Below the pieces are notes generated by a model. That model searched no databases, was not told the origin of the DNA, and worked only from the letters and a program-made list of their open reading frames with translations. From Micromonospora sp. NBRC 110009 (GTDB lineage: Bacteria > Actinomycetota > Actinomycetes > Mycobacteriales > Micromonosporaceae): 64,000 nt of DNA. The number at the start of each line of letters is the position of its first letter. Position 1 is the stretch's first letter. The stretch covers positions 2,170,001 through 2,234,000 of the forward strand of contig NZ_CP130427.1 in NCBI RefSeq assembly GCF_030518795.1. Direction: 5' to 3'. This document shows, one piece after another, positions 27,496 through 37,778 of this stretch. Both the position numbers and the translations under genes were made by a program.

Positions 27496-27522
27496 CCCGC
27501 CCGCCCGGTGCGGGCGGGCGGG
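27496..27522. terminator. Intercistronic hairpin between grpE and dnaJ
   Basis: Perfect 12-base GC arms (27496-27507 and 27511-27522) with a GTG loop inside the 79-base gap between the grpE stop and the dnaJ start. No T run follows, so it may act as a partial attenuator or an RNA-stability element instead of a full terminator. Confidence 0.6.
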
Positions 27523-27538
27523 ACGTCACGGGTCGGCA

Positions 27539-28294
27539 CTACTCCGGGTCGGCGACCGCGACCAGAGCGGGCCGCAGCAGCCGTTCGCCGAGCTGATAGC
27601 CCCGGCGCATAACCTGTACGCAGGTCGGTTCGGTCACGTCGGCGGAGGTCTGGTGGGCCACCGCCTCGTGCCGGGTCGGGTCGAACGGGTCGCCCTGCTC
27701 GCCGAACGCGGTCAGGCCGAACTTGCCCAGCGCGGTGGTGAGCTGCTCGGCCACCGAGCCGAACGGCCCCACCAGGTCGCCGTGCTCGCGGGCCCGGTCC
27801 AGGTCGTCGAGGATCGGCAGCAGCGCGGTCAGCACGCCGCCGGTCGCCTGCTCCTGGACCAGGTTGCGGTCCCGGTCGACCCGCTTGCGGTAGTTGGCGT
27901 ACTCCGCCGACACGCGCTGCAGGTCGCGGGTCCGCTCGTCCAACTCGGCCCGGAGCGACGCCTGCTCGGCGTCGAGCGACGCGGCCGCGACCGCCGGCTC
28001 CCCCGGCTCGGCCGGGGCGTCGACCACTGGCGGGCCCGAGACCTGGGCCTCGTCCTCCGCCACGATCTCGTCGACCACGACCTCGGCCTCCTCGACCAGC
28101 CCCTCGGCGGGCACGTCGGCCGCGGCGTCCGCGGCCGACGTGTCGGTCACCGGCTGCTCGGTGGACTTGCCGATCTTGCGCTTGTCACGGATGACGACCC
28201 GCGGCTCGTCGCCGGCGCCCTGCCCGGCGGCCGCGGAGCCACCCGGCGCCGACCCGGTGGAACCCGAGCGGGCGGCTCGTGGCTTCTCCGTCAT
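27539..28294 (-). CDS. grpE: Nucleotide exchange factor GrpE
   Basis: 251 residues. A long, acidic, low-complexity N-terminal region (about residues 1-100) is followed by the GrpE coiled coil (about 110-165, with ERTRDLQRVSAEYANYRKRVDRD) and the C-terminal beta-wing domain with DPTRHEAVAHQTS and the MRRGYQLGERLLRPALVAV ending typical of GrpE. It exchanges ADP for ATP on DnaK. The acidic N-terminal extension is longer than in E. coli but normal for actinobacteria. It lies 47 bases after dnaK in the heat-shock operon. Confidence 0.96.
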   Translation of the reverse strand: MTEKPRAARSGSTGSAPGGSAAAGQGAGDEPRVVIRDKRKIGKSTEQPVTDTSAADAAADVPAEGLVEEAEVVVDEIVAEDEAQVSGPPVVDAPAEPGEPAVAAASLDAEQASLRAELDERTRDLQRVSAEYANYRKRVDRDRNLVQEQATGGVLTALLPILDDLDRAREHGDLVGPFGSVAEQLTTALGKFGLTAFGEQGDPFDPTRHEAVAHQTSADVTEPTCVQVMRRGYQLGERLLRPALVAVADPE

Positions 28295-28341
28295 GCGGCT
28301 ACCTCATCCCTCTGCTGTGAGAACGTGTCCGGGACGCAAGG

Positions 28342-30210
<1,869 letters not shown>

Positions 30211-30289
30211 GTTCGCTTCCTCGCTTCGTAACGGATGAGCAGGTCAACGGGCCTGCCCGGCGGGTCGCCCGCAGCGACCGCACCACAAG

Positions 30290-30308
30290 TTGAGTGAACT
30301 TGACTCAA
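30290..30308. promoter_or_regulatory. HAIR operator 1 of dnaK
   Basis: TTGAGT-N7-ACTCAA, a perfect dyad and a full match to the HspR core consensus, 80 bases upstream of the dnaK start. Confidence 0.93.
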
Positions 30309-30342
30309 TAGTGCCACGCCACCGGCAAACCGCAAGTCGAGG

Positions 30343-30361
30343 TTGAGTCGACCCGACGCAA
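30343..30361. promoter_or_regulatory. HAIR operator 2 of dnaK (degenerate)
   Basis: TTGAGT followed by seven bases and ACGCAA: one mismatch in the right half-site. Its centre is 53 bases (about five helical turns) from the perfect site, suggesting cooperative HspR binding. It also lies near the promoter of the divergent GTPase gene. Confidence 0.7.
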
Positions 30362-30419
30362 CCTGACCGTTATTACCGTCCGGTTGTCTTACCTTGCATC
30401 GGTCGGGCACGCTTTAGCG

Positions 30420-32258
30420 GTGACGACGCATGGCGATCCCGCCACCCGTTCCGGCGCGCCCGCCGTCGCAGCCCGCACCGGACCCGAGGCCGGGGACGAT
30501 CCGCCCGCCGCCAGCGGGGAAGATCTGCCCGCCGCGCTCGCCGGCCTTCGGGCCGCGATCGGGGCCGCCCGGTTCCCGCTGGTCCTGCCCTCGGCCGAAC
30601 CGGCCCGGCGGACCGCCGCCGGCATGGCCGACCAGCTCGACGATTATCTGCTGCCCCGGCTCGCCCGGCTCGACGCCCCACTGCTGGTGGTGGTCGGCGG
30701 CTCCACCGGCGCCGGCAAGTCGACGCTGGTCAACAGCCTGGTCCAGGCGCGGGTCAGCGCCGCCGGGCTGCTCCGCCCCACCACCCGCTCCCCGGTCCTG
30801 GTCTGCAACCCCGCCGACTCGGCGTGGTTCCGGCAGGGGGACCTGCTGCCCGGCCTGACCCGCACCAACGAGCCGAGCGACGAGCCGGGCACCCTGCACC
30901 TGGTCACCGCCCCCGCGCTGCCGGCCGGGCTGGCCTTCCTCGACGCGCCCGACATCGACTCGGTGGTCGACGCCAACCGGGCGCTCGCCGGGCAACTGCT
31001 GGCCGCCGCCGACCTCTGGCTCTTCGTCACCACCGCCGCCCGGTACGCCGACGCCGTCCCCTGGGAGCTGCTGCGCAGCGCCCGGACGCGGGGGACGGCG
31101 ATCGCCATGGTCCTCGACCGGGTGCCGCCGGAGGCGGCCGACGAGATCGCCGCCCACCTGTCGGAGATGCTCGCCGCCCAGGACCTGGGCGCCGCGCCGC
31201 TCTTCGTCCTCCCGGAGACCTGGGTCGACGGGCAGGGGCTGCTCCCGGACCGGGTCACCGCCCCGCTGAGCGCCTGGTTCGCCGGGCTGGCCGCCGACGC
31301 CGAGGCCCGGTCCGCCGTGGTCCGGCACACCCTGGACGGCGCGCTGGCCGCGCTGCACCCGACCGTGGACGCGCTGGCCGACGCCGCCGACGAGCAGGTG
31401 GACGCCGCCGACGCGCTCGACGAGCGGGTCCGGGCGGCATACCGGGGGGCGCAGCGGACGGTCGACCACGGGCTCAAGGACGGCCGACTGCTCCGCGGCG
31501 AGGTGCTGGCCCGCTGGCAGGAGTTCGTCGGCACCGGCGAGTTCTTCCGCACCCTGGAGGCCCGGATCGGCCGGCTCCGGGACCGGATGGTCGCGGCGGT
31601 CACCGGCCGTCCCGCGCCCGCCGCCGAGCTGCGGACCGCCATCGAGTCCCAACTGGTCACGCTGCTGCGCGGGGTGGCCGCCGAGGCGGCCGAGCACGCG
31701 TACACCGGGTGGAAGGCGCATCCGGCCGGGGCGGCGCTGCTCGAACCGGGGCTCGCCCACGCCTCCGACGACTTCGTCGAGCGCGCCGAGCGGCTGGTCC
31801 GGGACTGGCAGCGCGGGGTGCTGGAGCTGGTGCGGGCCGAGGGCGCCGACCGCCGCTTCGTGGCCCGCACGGCCGCGTACGCGGTCAACGCGACCGGCCT
31901 GGCCGTCATGATCGGGGTCTTCGCCTCCACCGCCTTCATCCCGACCGGTCTGGAGGTCGCCACCGGGGCCGGCACCGCCGTCGCCGGACAGACCGTCCTC
32001 CAGGCGATCTTCGGCGACCAGGCGGTGCGGAACCTCGCCAGCAGGGCCCGGGTGGACCTGCTCGACCGGGTCGGCACGCTGCTGGAGGAGGAGGCCGGCC
32101 GGTTCCTCGCCCGCACCGAGGCCGCCCGCCCGGCCGCCGGGACGGGCGAGACGCTGCGCCGGGCCGGGGCCGAGGTGGAGAAGGCCCGGCACCGCAGCGG
32201 CCTGTCCCGCGCCGGCGATCCCGCCCTGCCCGACGTCGACCAGGGTGACCCCCGGTGA
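30420..32258 (+). CDS. Dynamin-like/YfjP-family GTPase, first of a pair
   Basis: About 612 residues from the GTG at 30420; the frame also opens with TTG at 30384. The GTPase head (about residues 75-290) has the P-loop GGSTGAGKSTLVNSL, switch region LLRPTTRSPVL and a DxxG-like stretch FLDAPDIDSV. A long helical stalk follows, then a hydrophobic pair near residues 475-525. Expected to bind the inner membrane face and hydrolyse GTP. Actinobacterial dynamin-like proteins are commonly encoded as adjacent pairs, in Streptomyces acting in septum formation; the second gene lies 79 bases downstream. Assignment to DynA/DynB is not secure. It is divergent from dnaK. Confidence 0.82.
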   Translation: MTTHGDPATRSGAPAVAARTGPEAGDDPPAASGEDLPAALAGLRAAIGAARFPLVLPSAEPARRTAAGMADQLDDYLLPRLARLDAPLLVVVGGSTGAGKSTLVNSLVQARVSAAGLLRPTTRSPVLVCNPADSAWFRQGDLLPGLTRTNEPSDEPGTLHLVTAPALPAGLAFLDAPDIDSVVDANRALAGQLLAAADLWLFVTTAARYADAVPWELLRSARTRGTAIAMVLDRVPPEAADEIAAHLSEMLAAQDLGAAPLFVLPETWVDGQGLLPDRVTAPLSAWFAGLAADAEARSAVVRHTLDGALAALHPTVDALADAADEQVDAADALDERVRAAYRGAQRTVDHGLKDGRLLRGEVLARWQEFVGTGEFFRTLEARIGRLRDRMVAAVTGRPAPAAELRTAIESQLVTLLRGVAAEAAEHAYTGWKAHPAGAALLEPGLAHASDDFVERAERLVRDWQRGVLELVRAEGADRRFVARTAAYAVNATGLAVMIGVFASTAFIPTGLEVATGAGTAVAGQTVLQAIFGDQAVRNLASRARVDLLDRVGTLLEEEAGRFLARTEAARPAAGTGETLRRAGAEVEKARHRSGLSRAGDPALPDVDQGDPR

Positions 32259-32337
32259 GCACGCCGACGCGGGGCCGGGCCGCGGCCCGGGCGGGGGGCC
32301 GCTGCGCCACGGGGGCCGGACACGAAGGTGGGCCGAG

Positions 32338-34017
32338 GTGAGCAACATCGTCGGTCGGATGCGCGAGGCGCTCCGGGGCGAGCAGCGGGTCGACCCCGAC
32401 GCCGTGATCGCCCGCCTCCAGGCCCTCCAGCGCTTCCTGCGGGCGGTGGACGGCCAGGTGCCCGACGCCCAACTGGTCCAGGCGCACACCGTGGTCGAGC
32501 GGGCCGGCACCCGGCTCGCCCTCTCCGGGCACCACACCGTGGTCGCCCTGGCCGGGTCGACCGGAAGCGGCAAGTCGAGCCTGTTCAACGGGCTCGCCCG
32601 GCTGGACCTGTCGCCGGTCGGCGTACGCCGGCCGACCACCGGGGTGGCGCACGCCTGCGTATGGGGGCCGCCGAACGGCGCGTCCCGGCTGCTCGACTGG
32701 ATCGGGGTGCTGCCCCGGCACCGGTTCGTCCGGGAGAGCCCGCTGGACGGGGACGACGAGTCCCGCCTGCACGGCCTGGTCCTGCTCGACCTGCCGGACT
32801 TCGACTCGGTGCAGCGGACCCACCGGCTGGAGGTGGACCGGCTGCTCGGCCTGGTCGACCTGGTGGTCTGGGTGGTGGACCCGCAGAAGTACGCCGACCG
32901 GGTCATCCACGCCAGCTACCTGCGCGAGTTCCACCGGCACAAGGACGTGACCGTGGTGGTGCTCAACCAGGTCGACCGGCTCCCCCCGGCCGAGCTGCCC
33001 CGGGTCCTCGGTGACCTGCGCCGGCTGCTCGACGCCGACGGGCTGGACGGGGTGCCGCTGCTGCCGACCGTGGCGGTGGATCCGGCCGGGCTGGACGGGC
33101 TCCGCGCGGAGCTGGAGCGCACGGTCGCCGAGCGGCAGGCCGCCCTGCGCCGGCTGGCCGGCGACGTGGACGCGGTGGTGGACGGGCTGGCGCCGCTGGT
33201 CGGGCCGGAGCCGCCACGGGCCGGTCCGGGCGACGTGTCGGCGCGGGAGCTCACCTCGGCGCTGGCCGGGACGGCCGGGGTGCCGACCGTGGCCGAGGCG
33301 GTCGAGGCGGCGTACCGGCACCGGGCCGGCGGCTCGACCGGCTGGCCGCTGGTGCGGGGCTGGCGGAAGCTGCGCCCGGACCCGCTGCGCCGGCTGCACC
33401 TGCCCGGCGGGGACCCCGAGGCGCCGGCGGAGAGCCTGGTCGCCGCGACCTCCGTACCCGATCCGACCGCTGCTCAGCGCTCGGCGCTCAACCTGGCCAT
33501 CCGCGCGGTGGCCGACCGCTCCGCGGCCGACCTGCCGGCGCCCTGGCCGGCCACGGTGACCGCGGCGGCCCGGTCCCGGCTGACCGACCTGCCGGACGCG
33601 CTGGACCACGCGGTGGCCGCCACCGACCTGGGCCTGGCGGGCCGGCCGACCTGGTGGCGGGTGGTCGGTGGGCTGCAGTGGCTGGTCACGATCGCCGCGG
33701 CGGCCGGGCTGGCCTGGCTGCTCCTCGGCTACGGGGTGCGGGTGCTCGGCCTGCCGCCCCTGGAGCACCCGAAGCTCGGCGTGGTGCCCTGGCCGACGGT
33801 GCTGCTCCTCGGCGGCCTGCTGGCCGGGCTGCTGCTGGCGGTGCTGACCCGGCCGGTGATCCGGTGGGCGGCCCGGCGCGCCCGGGAGCGGGCGGAACGG
33901 CGGCTGCTCACCTCGGTGGGCAGCGTCGGCGAGAAGTACGTGCTGAACCCGGTCTGGGCGGTGCTGGCCCGCTACGCCGAGGCCCGGGAGGCGCTGCGGG
34001 ACGCCGCGCGGGTCTGA
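32338..34017 (+). CDS. Dynamin-like/YfjP-family GTPase, second of a pair
   Basis: About 559 residues from the GTG at 32338, which has GAAGGTGG upstream; an in-frame GTG at 32245 overlapping the previous gene is the alternative. P-loop AGSTGSGKSSLFNGL, switch RRPTTGVAHACVWGP, VLLDLPDFDSVQ as the DxxG-like motif, and VVVLNQVDRL as an NxxD-like base-recognition motif. Two membrane segments lie at about residues 440-465 and 480-505. It probably forms a hetero-assembly at the membrane with the preceding GTPase, as paired bacterial dynamins do; this is inferred from pairing. Confidence 0.82.
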   Translation: MSNIVGRMREALRGEQRVDPDAVIARLQALQRFLRAVDGQVPDAQLVQAHTVVERAGTRLALSGHHTVVALAGSTGSGKSSLFNGLARLDLSPVGVRRPTTGVAHACVWGPPNGASRLLDWIGVLPRHRFVRESPLDGDDESRLHGLVLLDLPDFDSVQRTHRLEVDRLLGLVDLVVWVVDPQKYADRVIHASYLREFHRHKDVTVVVLNQVDRLPPAELPRVLGDLRRLLDADGLDGVPLLPTVAVDPAGLDGLRAELERTVAERQAALRRLAGDVDAVVDGLAPLVGPEPPRAGPGDVSARELTSALAGTAGVPTVAEAVEAAYRHRAGGSTGWPLVRGWRKLRPDPLRRLHLPGGDPEAPAESLVAATSVPDPTAAQRSALNLAIRAVADRSAADLPAPWPATVTAAARSRLTDLPDALDHAVAATDLGLAGRPTWWRVVGGLQWLVTIAAAAGLAWLLLGYGVRVLGLPPLEHPKLGVVPWPTVLLLGGLLAGLLLAVLTRPVIRWAARRARERAERRLLTSVGSVGEKYVLNPVWAVLARYAEAREALRDAARV

Positions 34018-34069
34018 ACCCGGCGCGCTGAGCGGTGTCCGGGCCGGCCGCGCGGCGTAGGGTCGGTGC

Positions 34070-35293
34070 ATGGCCACGCCACAGACCCCCTACGAGGCGG
34101 TGCTGCACGCCGCCCGCGACGTGACGAGGCTCGACGCCGCCCTCGACGCGGAGATGCTCGGCGCCGCCCTGCTGGGCAGCGTCTACGCCGTCGCGGAGAC
34201 CGACCGGGCCACCGCCGTCCGGGAGTTCGTCACCGGGTTCCTCGCCGCCACCTCCCGCCGGCGCAGCGCCGCCGCGACCACCATCCGCGCCGTCTTCGCC
34301 GCGCTCGTGCCGGACGCCGAGGGCGCCGCCCGGGTCCGCCCGGGCGCCTACGCGCCGGACTGGGCGGGGCACCTCGGGCGGGTGCACCTCACCGGCACCT
34401 GGGCGTACGGGGACGTGTACGGCGACCAGACCTCCTACCTGGCCACCTTCGGGTACGACGACGCCGAGGGTGGGCCGGAGCACGCCCTGGTGGCGCTGGT
34501 CGACCACAACATCGGCATCACCAAGGACGTCTTCGTCGGCGGTCCCGCCGGGCGGATCGTCGAGCAGGCCCGGGAGATCTGCACCGAGGACGAGTTCACC
34601 TGGTTCCGGACCGAGGATCCGGCCCGGATGCACGCGGAGGTGAGCCGCCACCTGGCGGTCACCGACAGCCTCGGTGAGCTGCCCGCCCAGGGTTCCCTCG
34701 CCACCGACCGGGCGCTGGTCGGCGCACGCCTGGCGGTGCTGCCCGGCGGGGCCGGGGCGGCGGATGCCGGAGAGGTCCGTCCGCCGACGGACGAGGAGCG
34801 CAGCCGGCTGGTCCGGGGCTTCCTCGGCTCGCCGGAGGCGACCCGGTTCGGCCTGGACGCGGTGGCCGACGCGGACCTGTCGTCGCTGCACTTCTGCCTG
34901 GGCCTGCTGCTGGACCACGCGGCGAGCTTCCCGGACGCCGACCCGATGCGGTGGAGCCCGACGGTCGCCGAGCTGTTCCTGCTGGACTGGGTGCACCGGC
35001 GGGCCGTGCTGGACATGGACGACGCGGCCATGCTGCCCCGAGTGCTGCGCGGCTGGGCGGCGTACGCCTCCCGTCACCGGGGGCTGCCGGCCGCGGCGGC
35101 GCGCCGGACGGACGAGGCGATCGAGGAGATGGTCCCCGAGTTTGCCCGGCTCTACAGCACCGGCGAGCGGCGCAGCCCGGCCACGGCGGCGGTCGCCCAG
35201 CTGATGGCGGACGGCGTCGACCCGGACGATCCGGTCGCCCTGGACGCCTGGATCGAGGCGAACCGGCACCGCCTCACCGACGACCCGGCCTGA
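34070..35293 (+). CDS. Conserved hypothetical protein, 407 aa
   Basis: Soluble protein with an even amino-acid composition. N-terminal helical stretch PYEAVLHAARDVTRLDAALDAEMLGAALLGSVYAV, a central WAGHLGRVHLTGTWAYGDVYGDQTSYLATFGYDD region, and AEHALVALVDHNIGITKDVFVGGPA-like sequence after it, ending in a Glu/Asp-rich helical third. No catalytic motif is recognised. It follows the dynamin pair on the same strand by 52 bases, so it may be co-transcribed with them. Similar long hypothetical proteins are common in actinomycetes. Confidence 0.8.
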   Translation: MATPQTPYEAVLHAARDVTRLDAALDAEMLGAALLGSVYAVAETDRATAVREFVTGFLAATSRRRSAAATTIRAVFAALVPDAEGAARVRPGAYAPDWAGHLGRVHLTGTWAYGDVYGDQTSYLATFGYDDAEGGPEHALVALVDHNIGITKDVFVGGPAGRIVEQAREICTEDEFTWFRTEDPARMHAEVSRHLAVTDSLGELPAQGSLATDRALVGARLAVLPGGAGAADAGEVRPPTDEERSRLVRGFLGSPEATRFGLDAVADADLSSLHFCLGLLLDHAASFPDADPMRWSPTVAELFLLDWVHRRAVLDMDDAAMLPRVLRGWAAYASRHRGLPAAAARRTDEAIEEMVPEFARLYSTGERRSPATAAVAQLMADGVDPDDPVALDAWIEANRHRLTDDPA

Positions 35294-35357
35294 GCCAGCC
35301 GGCGGCGGGTGCCGTGGCGGTCGGCCGGTCCGCGCGTGCCGGCCGTGCTGCCGAGCC

Positions 35358-36095
35358 TCAGGCAGGGCCGGCGCTTCGGTCGCTGGGGCTCGGGCCCACG
35401 GTGGGGCTCGGGTCCGGGTCGGCGCTGGGGCTGCGGGTGGGCGTGGGCGACTCCTCGGGCGACGGGCTGGTCGGTGGCGGGGACCCGGCGGGCGAGGGGC
35501 TCCGGGTGGGGTCCGCGCTGGCGGTGGGCGACGGATCGATCGCCGGGTCGGAGAAGGTGCTGGTCGGCTCTGCCGTGGGGCTCGCCGTCGGGTCCGGCGT
35601 GGCCGGGGTGGAGGCCGACGGCGAGGGGACCGGCGACGGGCATGGCGGGGTGGTGGGCGCGGCCGCCCGGGTCGGTCGCGGAACGGGCCGCGGCGCGGAC
35701 GTGCCCGGCAGCGATCGCCGCTGCGAACCGAGGTCGGTGTCGCCCGGCAGGGCGGGAGCGGCCGGGAGCAGCCGCGCGGCGGGCGGCGGGCTGGTGGCGG
35801 CCGCCCGGTTGGGCAACGGCACGACCACCGGGCCCACCGAGGGGGTCGGGATGAACCGGGTGCTGCTGTCCGGGAAGGCGCTGTTGCCCACGGTGGCCGA
35901 CCCGGCGCTGAACGCCGCCAGGATCGGCATGGACGCGGTGCCGGCGAGCAGGGCGACGGTGAAGAGGTAGCCCCGTGGGGGGCCGCCGGTGCCGGGTGCC
36001 CGGTGCGCCCCGACCACCCGCCGGTAGCCGGCGGCGGGACCGGCGCGTTGGCGGCCGAGGAGCGGCGTACCCGGACCCTCTTCTGGTTCGGACAC
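35358..36095 (-). CDS. Single-pass membrane protein with Pro/Ser/Thr-rich exterior
   Basis: About 245 residues from the GTG at 36095, which has GAGGAG upstream; a longer frame to 36188 lacks a site. A cytoplasmic Gly/Arg-rich head of about 45 residues precedes one membrane segment (YLFTVALLAGTASMPILAAF). The remaining 160 residues are almost entirely Pro, Ser, Thr and Asp, with PSPSASTPATPDPTAS-like units. Such exteriors are often heavily mannosylated in actinobacteria and span the cell wall. No enzymatic domain is seen. It is convergent with the 407-residue protein and divergent from the dehydrogenase operon. Confidence 0.7.
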   Translation of the reverse strand: MSEPEEGPGTPLLGRQRAGPAAGYRRVVGAHRAPGTGGPPRGYLFTVALLAGTASMPILAAFSAGSATVGNSAFPDSSTRFIPTPSVGPVVVPLPNRAAATSPPPAARLLPAAPALPGDTDLGSQRRSLPGTSAPRPVPRPTRAAAPTTPPCPSPVPSPSASTPATPDPTASPTAEPTSTFSDPAIDPSPTASADPTRSPSPAGSPPPTSPSPEESPTPTRSPSADPDPSPTVGPSPSDRSAGPA

Positions 36096-36208
36096 GGCAC
36101 ACTCCTCGTACTCGGCGTGGCAGGCCCGGCTGGACGGCGCAGCACAACGAAACAGACAAAGCCCGTCAAATTCGCCCCAGCGGGACACCAGTCAGCTTGA
36201 CCCAGTAA

Positions 36209-36599
36209 CGCTCAGTTCACCAGCCACCACAGCGTGTCGACACACAATTTGTCCGTCGGCCGCAGACCGGCCCAGGTGACAAAAAGCCCATGCGGCACAA
36301 ACCATGCCGAACGTCACGGGTGGGGGAGGCCATACTGTGGGGCCGCTCACCTGCTCTGCAATCATTCAGGCACGACGGCAACGCAGCCGCCACCTCCGCG
36401 CACCCCGCGGCTGGTGCGGTACGGCGCCGGCGCTCCCGGGCCGGGTTCCCCCCAAGAACCCGGCTCACGCCGCGCGGCAACCCTCACCGGGGCTAGGCGC
36501 GGCCGCCAGGGACCGATCCGGCACCAGCCGGGCGGGCGCATGATGTGCGCGGCACGGGTCACCCCCCGACGCCGGCGCAGACCAGACAGGGAGAGACGG
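36209..36599. promoter_or_regulatory. Intergenic leader of the 2-oxoacid dehydrogenase operon
   Basis: About 390 bases without a convincing gene. It contains a perfect 10-base dyad GTGTCGACAC (36234-36243) followed closely by ACAATTTGT, and CATACT near 36333 as a possible -10 box, leaving a leader of some 250 bases before the E1 alpha start. The dyad could be an operator. No riboswitch fold is recognised. Confidence 0.45.
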
Positions 36600-37778
36600 A
36601 TGGCAAAGGGCGACCCCGGGACCGCCGCCCGCAGCAGGCGGGCCGCACCCCGTTCCAAGCGCCCCGCCGTGGCGGGCGAACCGGAACTCGTACAGCTGCT
36701 CACGCCGGAGGGCGAGCGGATCGAGAGCGCGCTCGGCCCGGACGGGACCGAGTACCGCGTCGACTTCACCGACGAGGAGTACCGCGGGCTCTACCGCGAC
36801 CTCGTGCTGGTTCGGAAGCTCGACGCCGAGGCAACGGCGCTGCAGCGGCAGGGCGAGCTGGGCCTCTGGGCCAGCCTGCTCGGCCAGGAGGCGGCGCAGG
36901 TCGGCTCCGGCCGCGCGCTGCGTACCCAGGACATGGCCTTCCCGACCTACCGGGAGCACGGCGTCCTCTACTGCCGAGGCATCGACCCGATCATGCCGCT
37001 GGGTCTGTTCCGCGGCGTGGACCAGGGCGGCTGGGACCCGAACGAGTTCAAGTTCAACATGTACACGATCGTCATCGGGGCGCAGACCCTGCACGCGACC
37101 GGGTACGCCATGGGTGTCGCCATGGACGGCAAGACCGGCGGTGAGGACGGCGAGGCGGTCATCGCCTACTTCGGCGACGGCGCCACCAGCCAGGGCGACG
37201 TCAACGAGTCCTTCGTCTGGGCCAGCGTCTTCAACGCCCCGCTGGTCTTCTTCTGCCAGAACAACCAGTACGCCATCTCGGAGCCGCTGGAGCGGCAGAC
37301 CCGCGTCCCGCTCTACCAGCGGGCGGGCGGCTTCGGTTTCCCCGGCGTCCGGGTGGACGGCAACGACGTGCTCGCCTCGTACGCGGTGACCCGGCACGCG
37401 CTGGACAACGCGCGGCACGGCCAGGGCCCGAGCCTGATCGAGGCGTACACCTACCGGATGGGGGCGCACACCACCTCCGACGACCCGACCCGCTACCGGA
37501 TCGCCAGCGAGGTCGAGGCCTGGCAGGCCAAGGACCCGATCGCCCGGATGAAGGCGTTCCTGACCAAGCAGCAGATCGCCGACGAGTCGTTCTTCGCCGA
37601 GGTCGACGAGCAGGCCCGGGCCGAGTCGGTGCACCTGCGCGAGCGGGTGCTGGCCATGCCCAACCCGGAGCCGGTGACCATGTTCGACCACGTCTACCCC
37701 AACGGGTCCCCGGAGCTCGACGAGCAGCGGGCCCAGTTCACGAAGTACATGGAGTCGTTCGAGGGGAGCGCCCACTGA
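36600..37778 (+). CDS. 2-oxoacid dehydrogenase E1 alpha subunit (pyruvate or branched-chain)
   Basis: 392 residues from the ATG at 36600 (GGGAGAGA upstream); upstream in-frame sequence is leader. A basic N-terminal tail is followed by the thiamine-diphosphate domain, with the motif GDGATSQGDVNESF (GDG at residues 192-194) ending in NN at 221-222, and the alpha-subunit phosphorylation-loop region YRMGAHTTSDDPTRYR. It decarboxylates a 2-oxoacid and passes the acyl group to the E2 lipoyl arm. The next gene overlaps its stop by one base. Heterotetrameric E1 in actinomycetes is often the branched-chain (Bkd) enzyme, so annotation as pyruvate dehydrogenase alone would be too specific. Confidence 0.93.
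   Translation: MAKGDPGTAARSRRAAPRSKRPAVAGEPELVQLLTPEGERIESALGPDGTEYRVDFTDEEYRGLYRDLVLVRKLDAEATALQRQGELGLWASLLGQEAAQVGSGRALRTQDMAFPTYREHGVLYCRGIDPIMPLGLFRGVDQGGWDPNEFKFNMYTIVIGAQTLHATGYAMGVAMDGKTGGEDGEAVIAYFGDGATSQGDVNESFVWASVFNAPLVFFCQNNQYAISEPLERQTRVPLYQRAGGFGFPGVRVDGNDVLASYAVTRHALDNARHGQGPSLIEAYTYRMGAHTTSDDPTRYRIASEVEAWQAKDPIARMKAFLTKQQIADESFFAEVDEQARAESVHLRERVLAMPNPEPVTMFDHVYPNGSPELDEQRAQFTKYMESFEGSAH

Noticed and set aside
31936..34077. Minus-strand frame of 713 codons
   Set aside because: Antisense of the dynamin-like GTPases; Arg/Pro/Gln-rich without motif.
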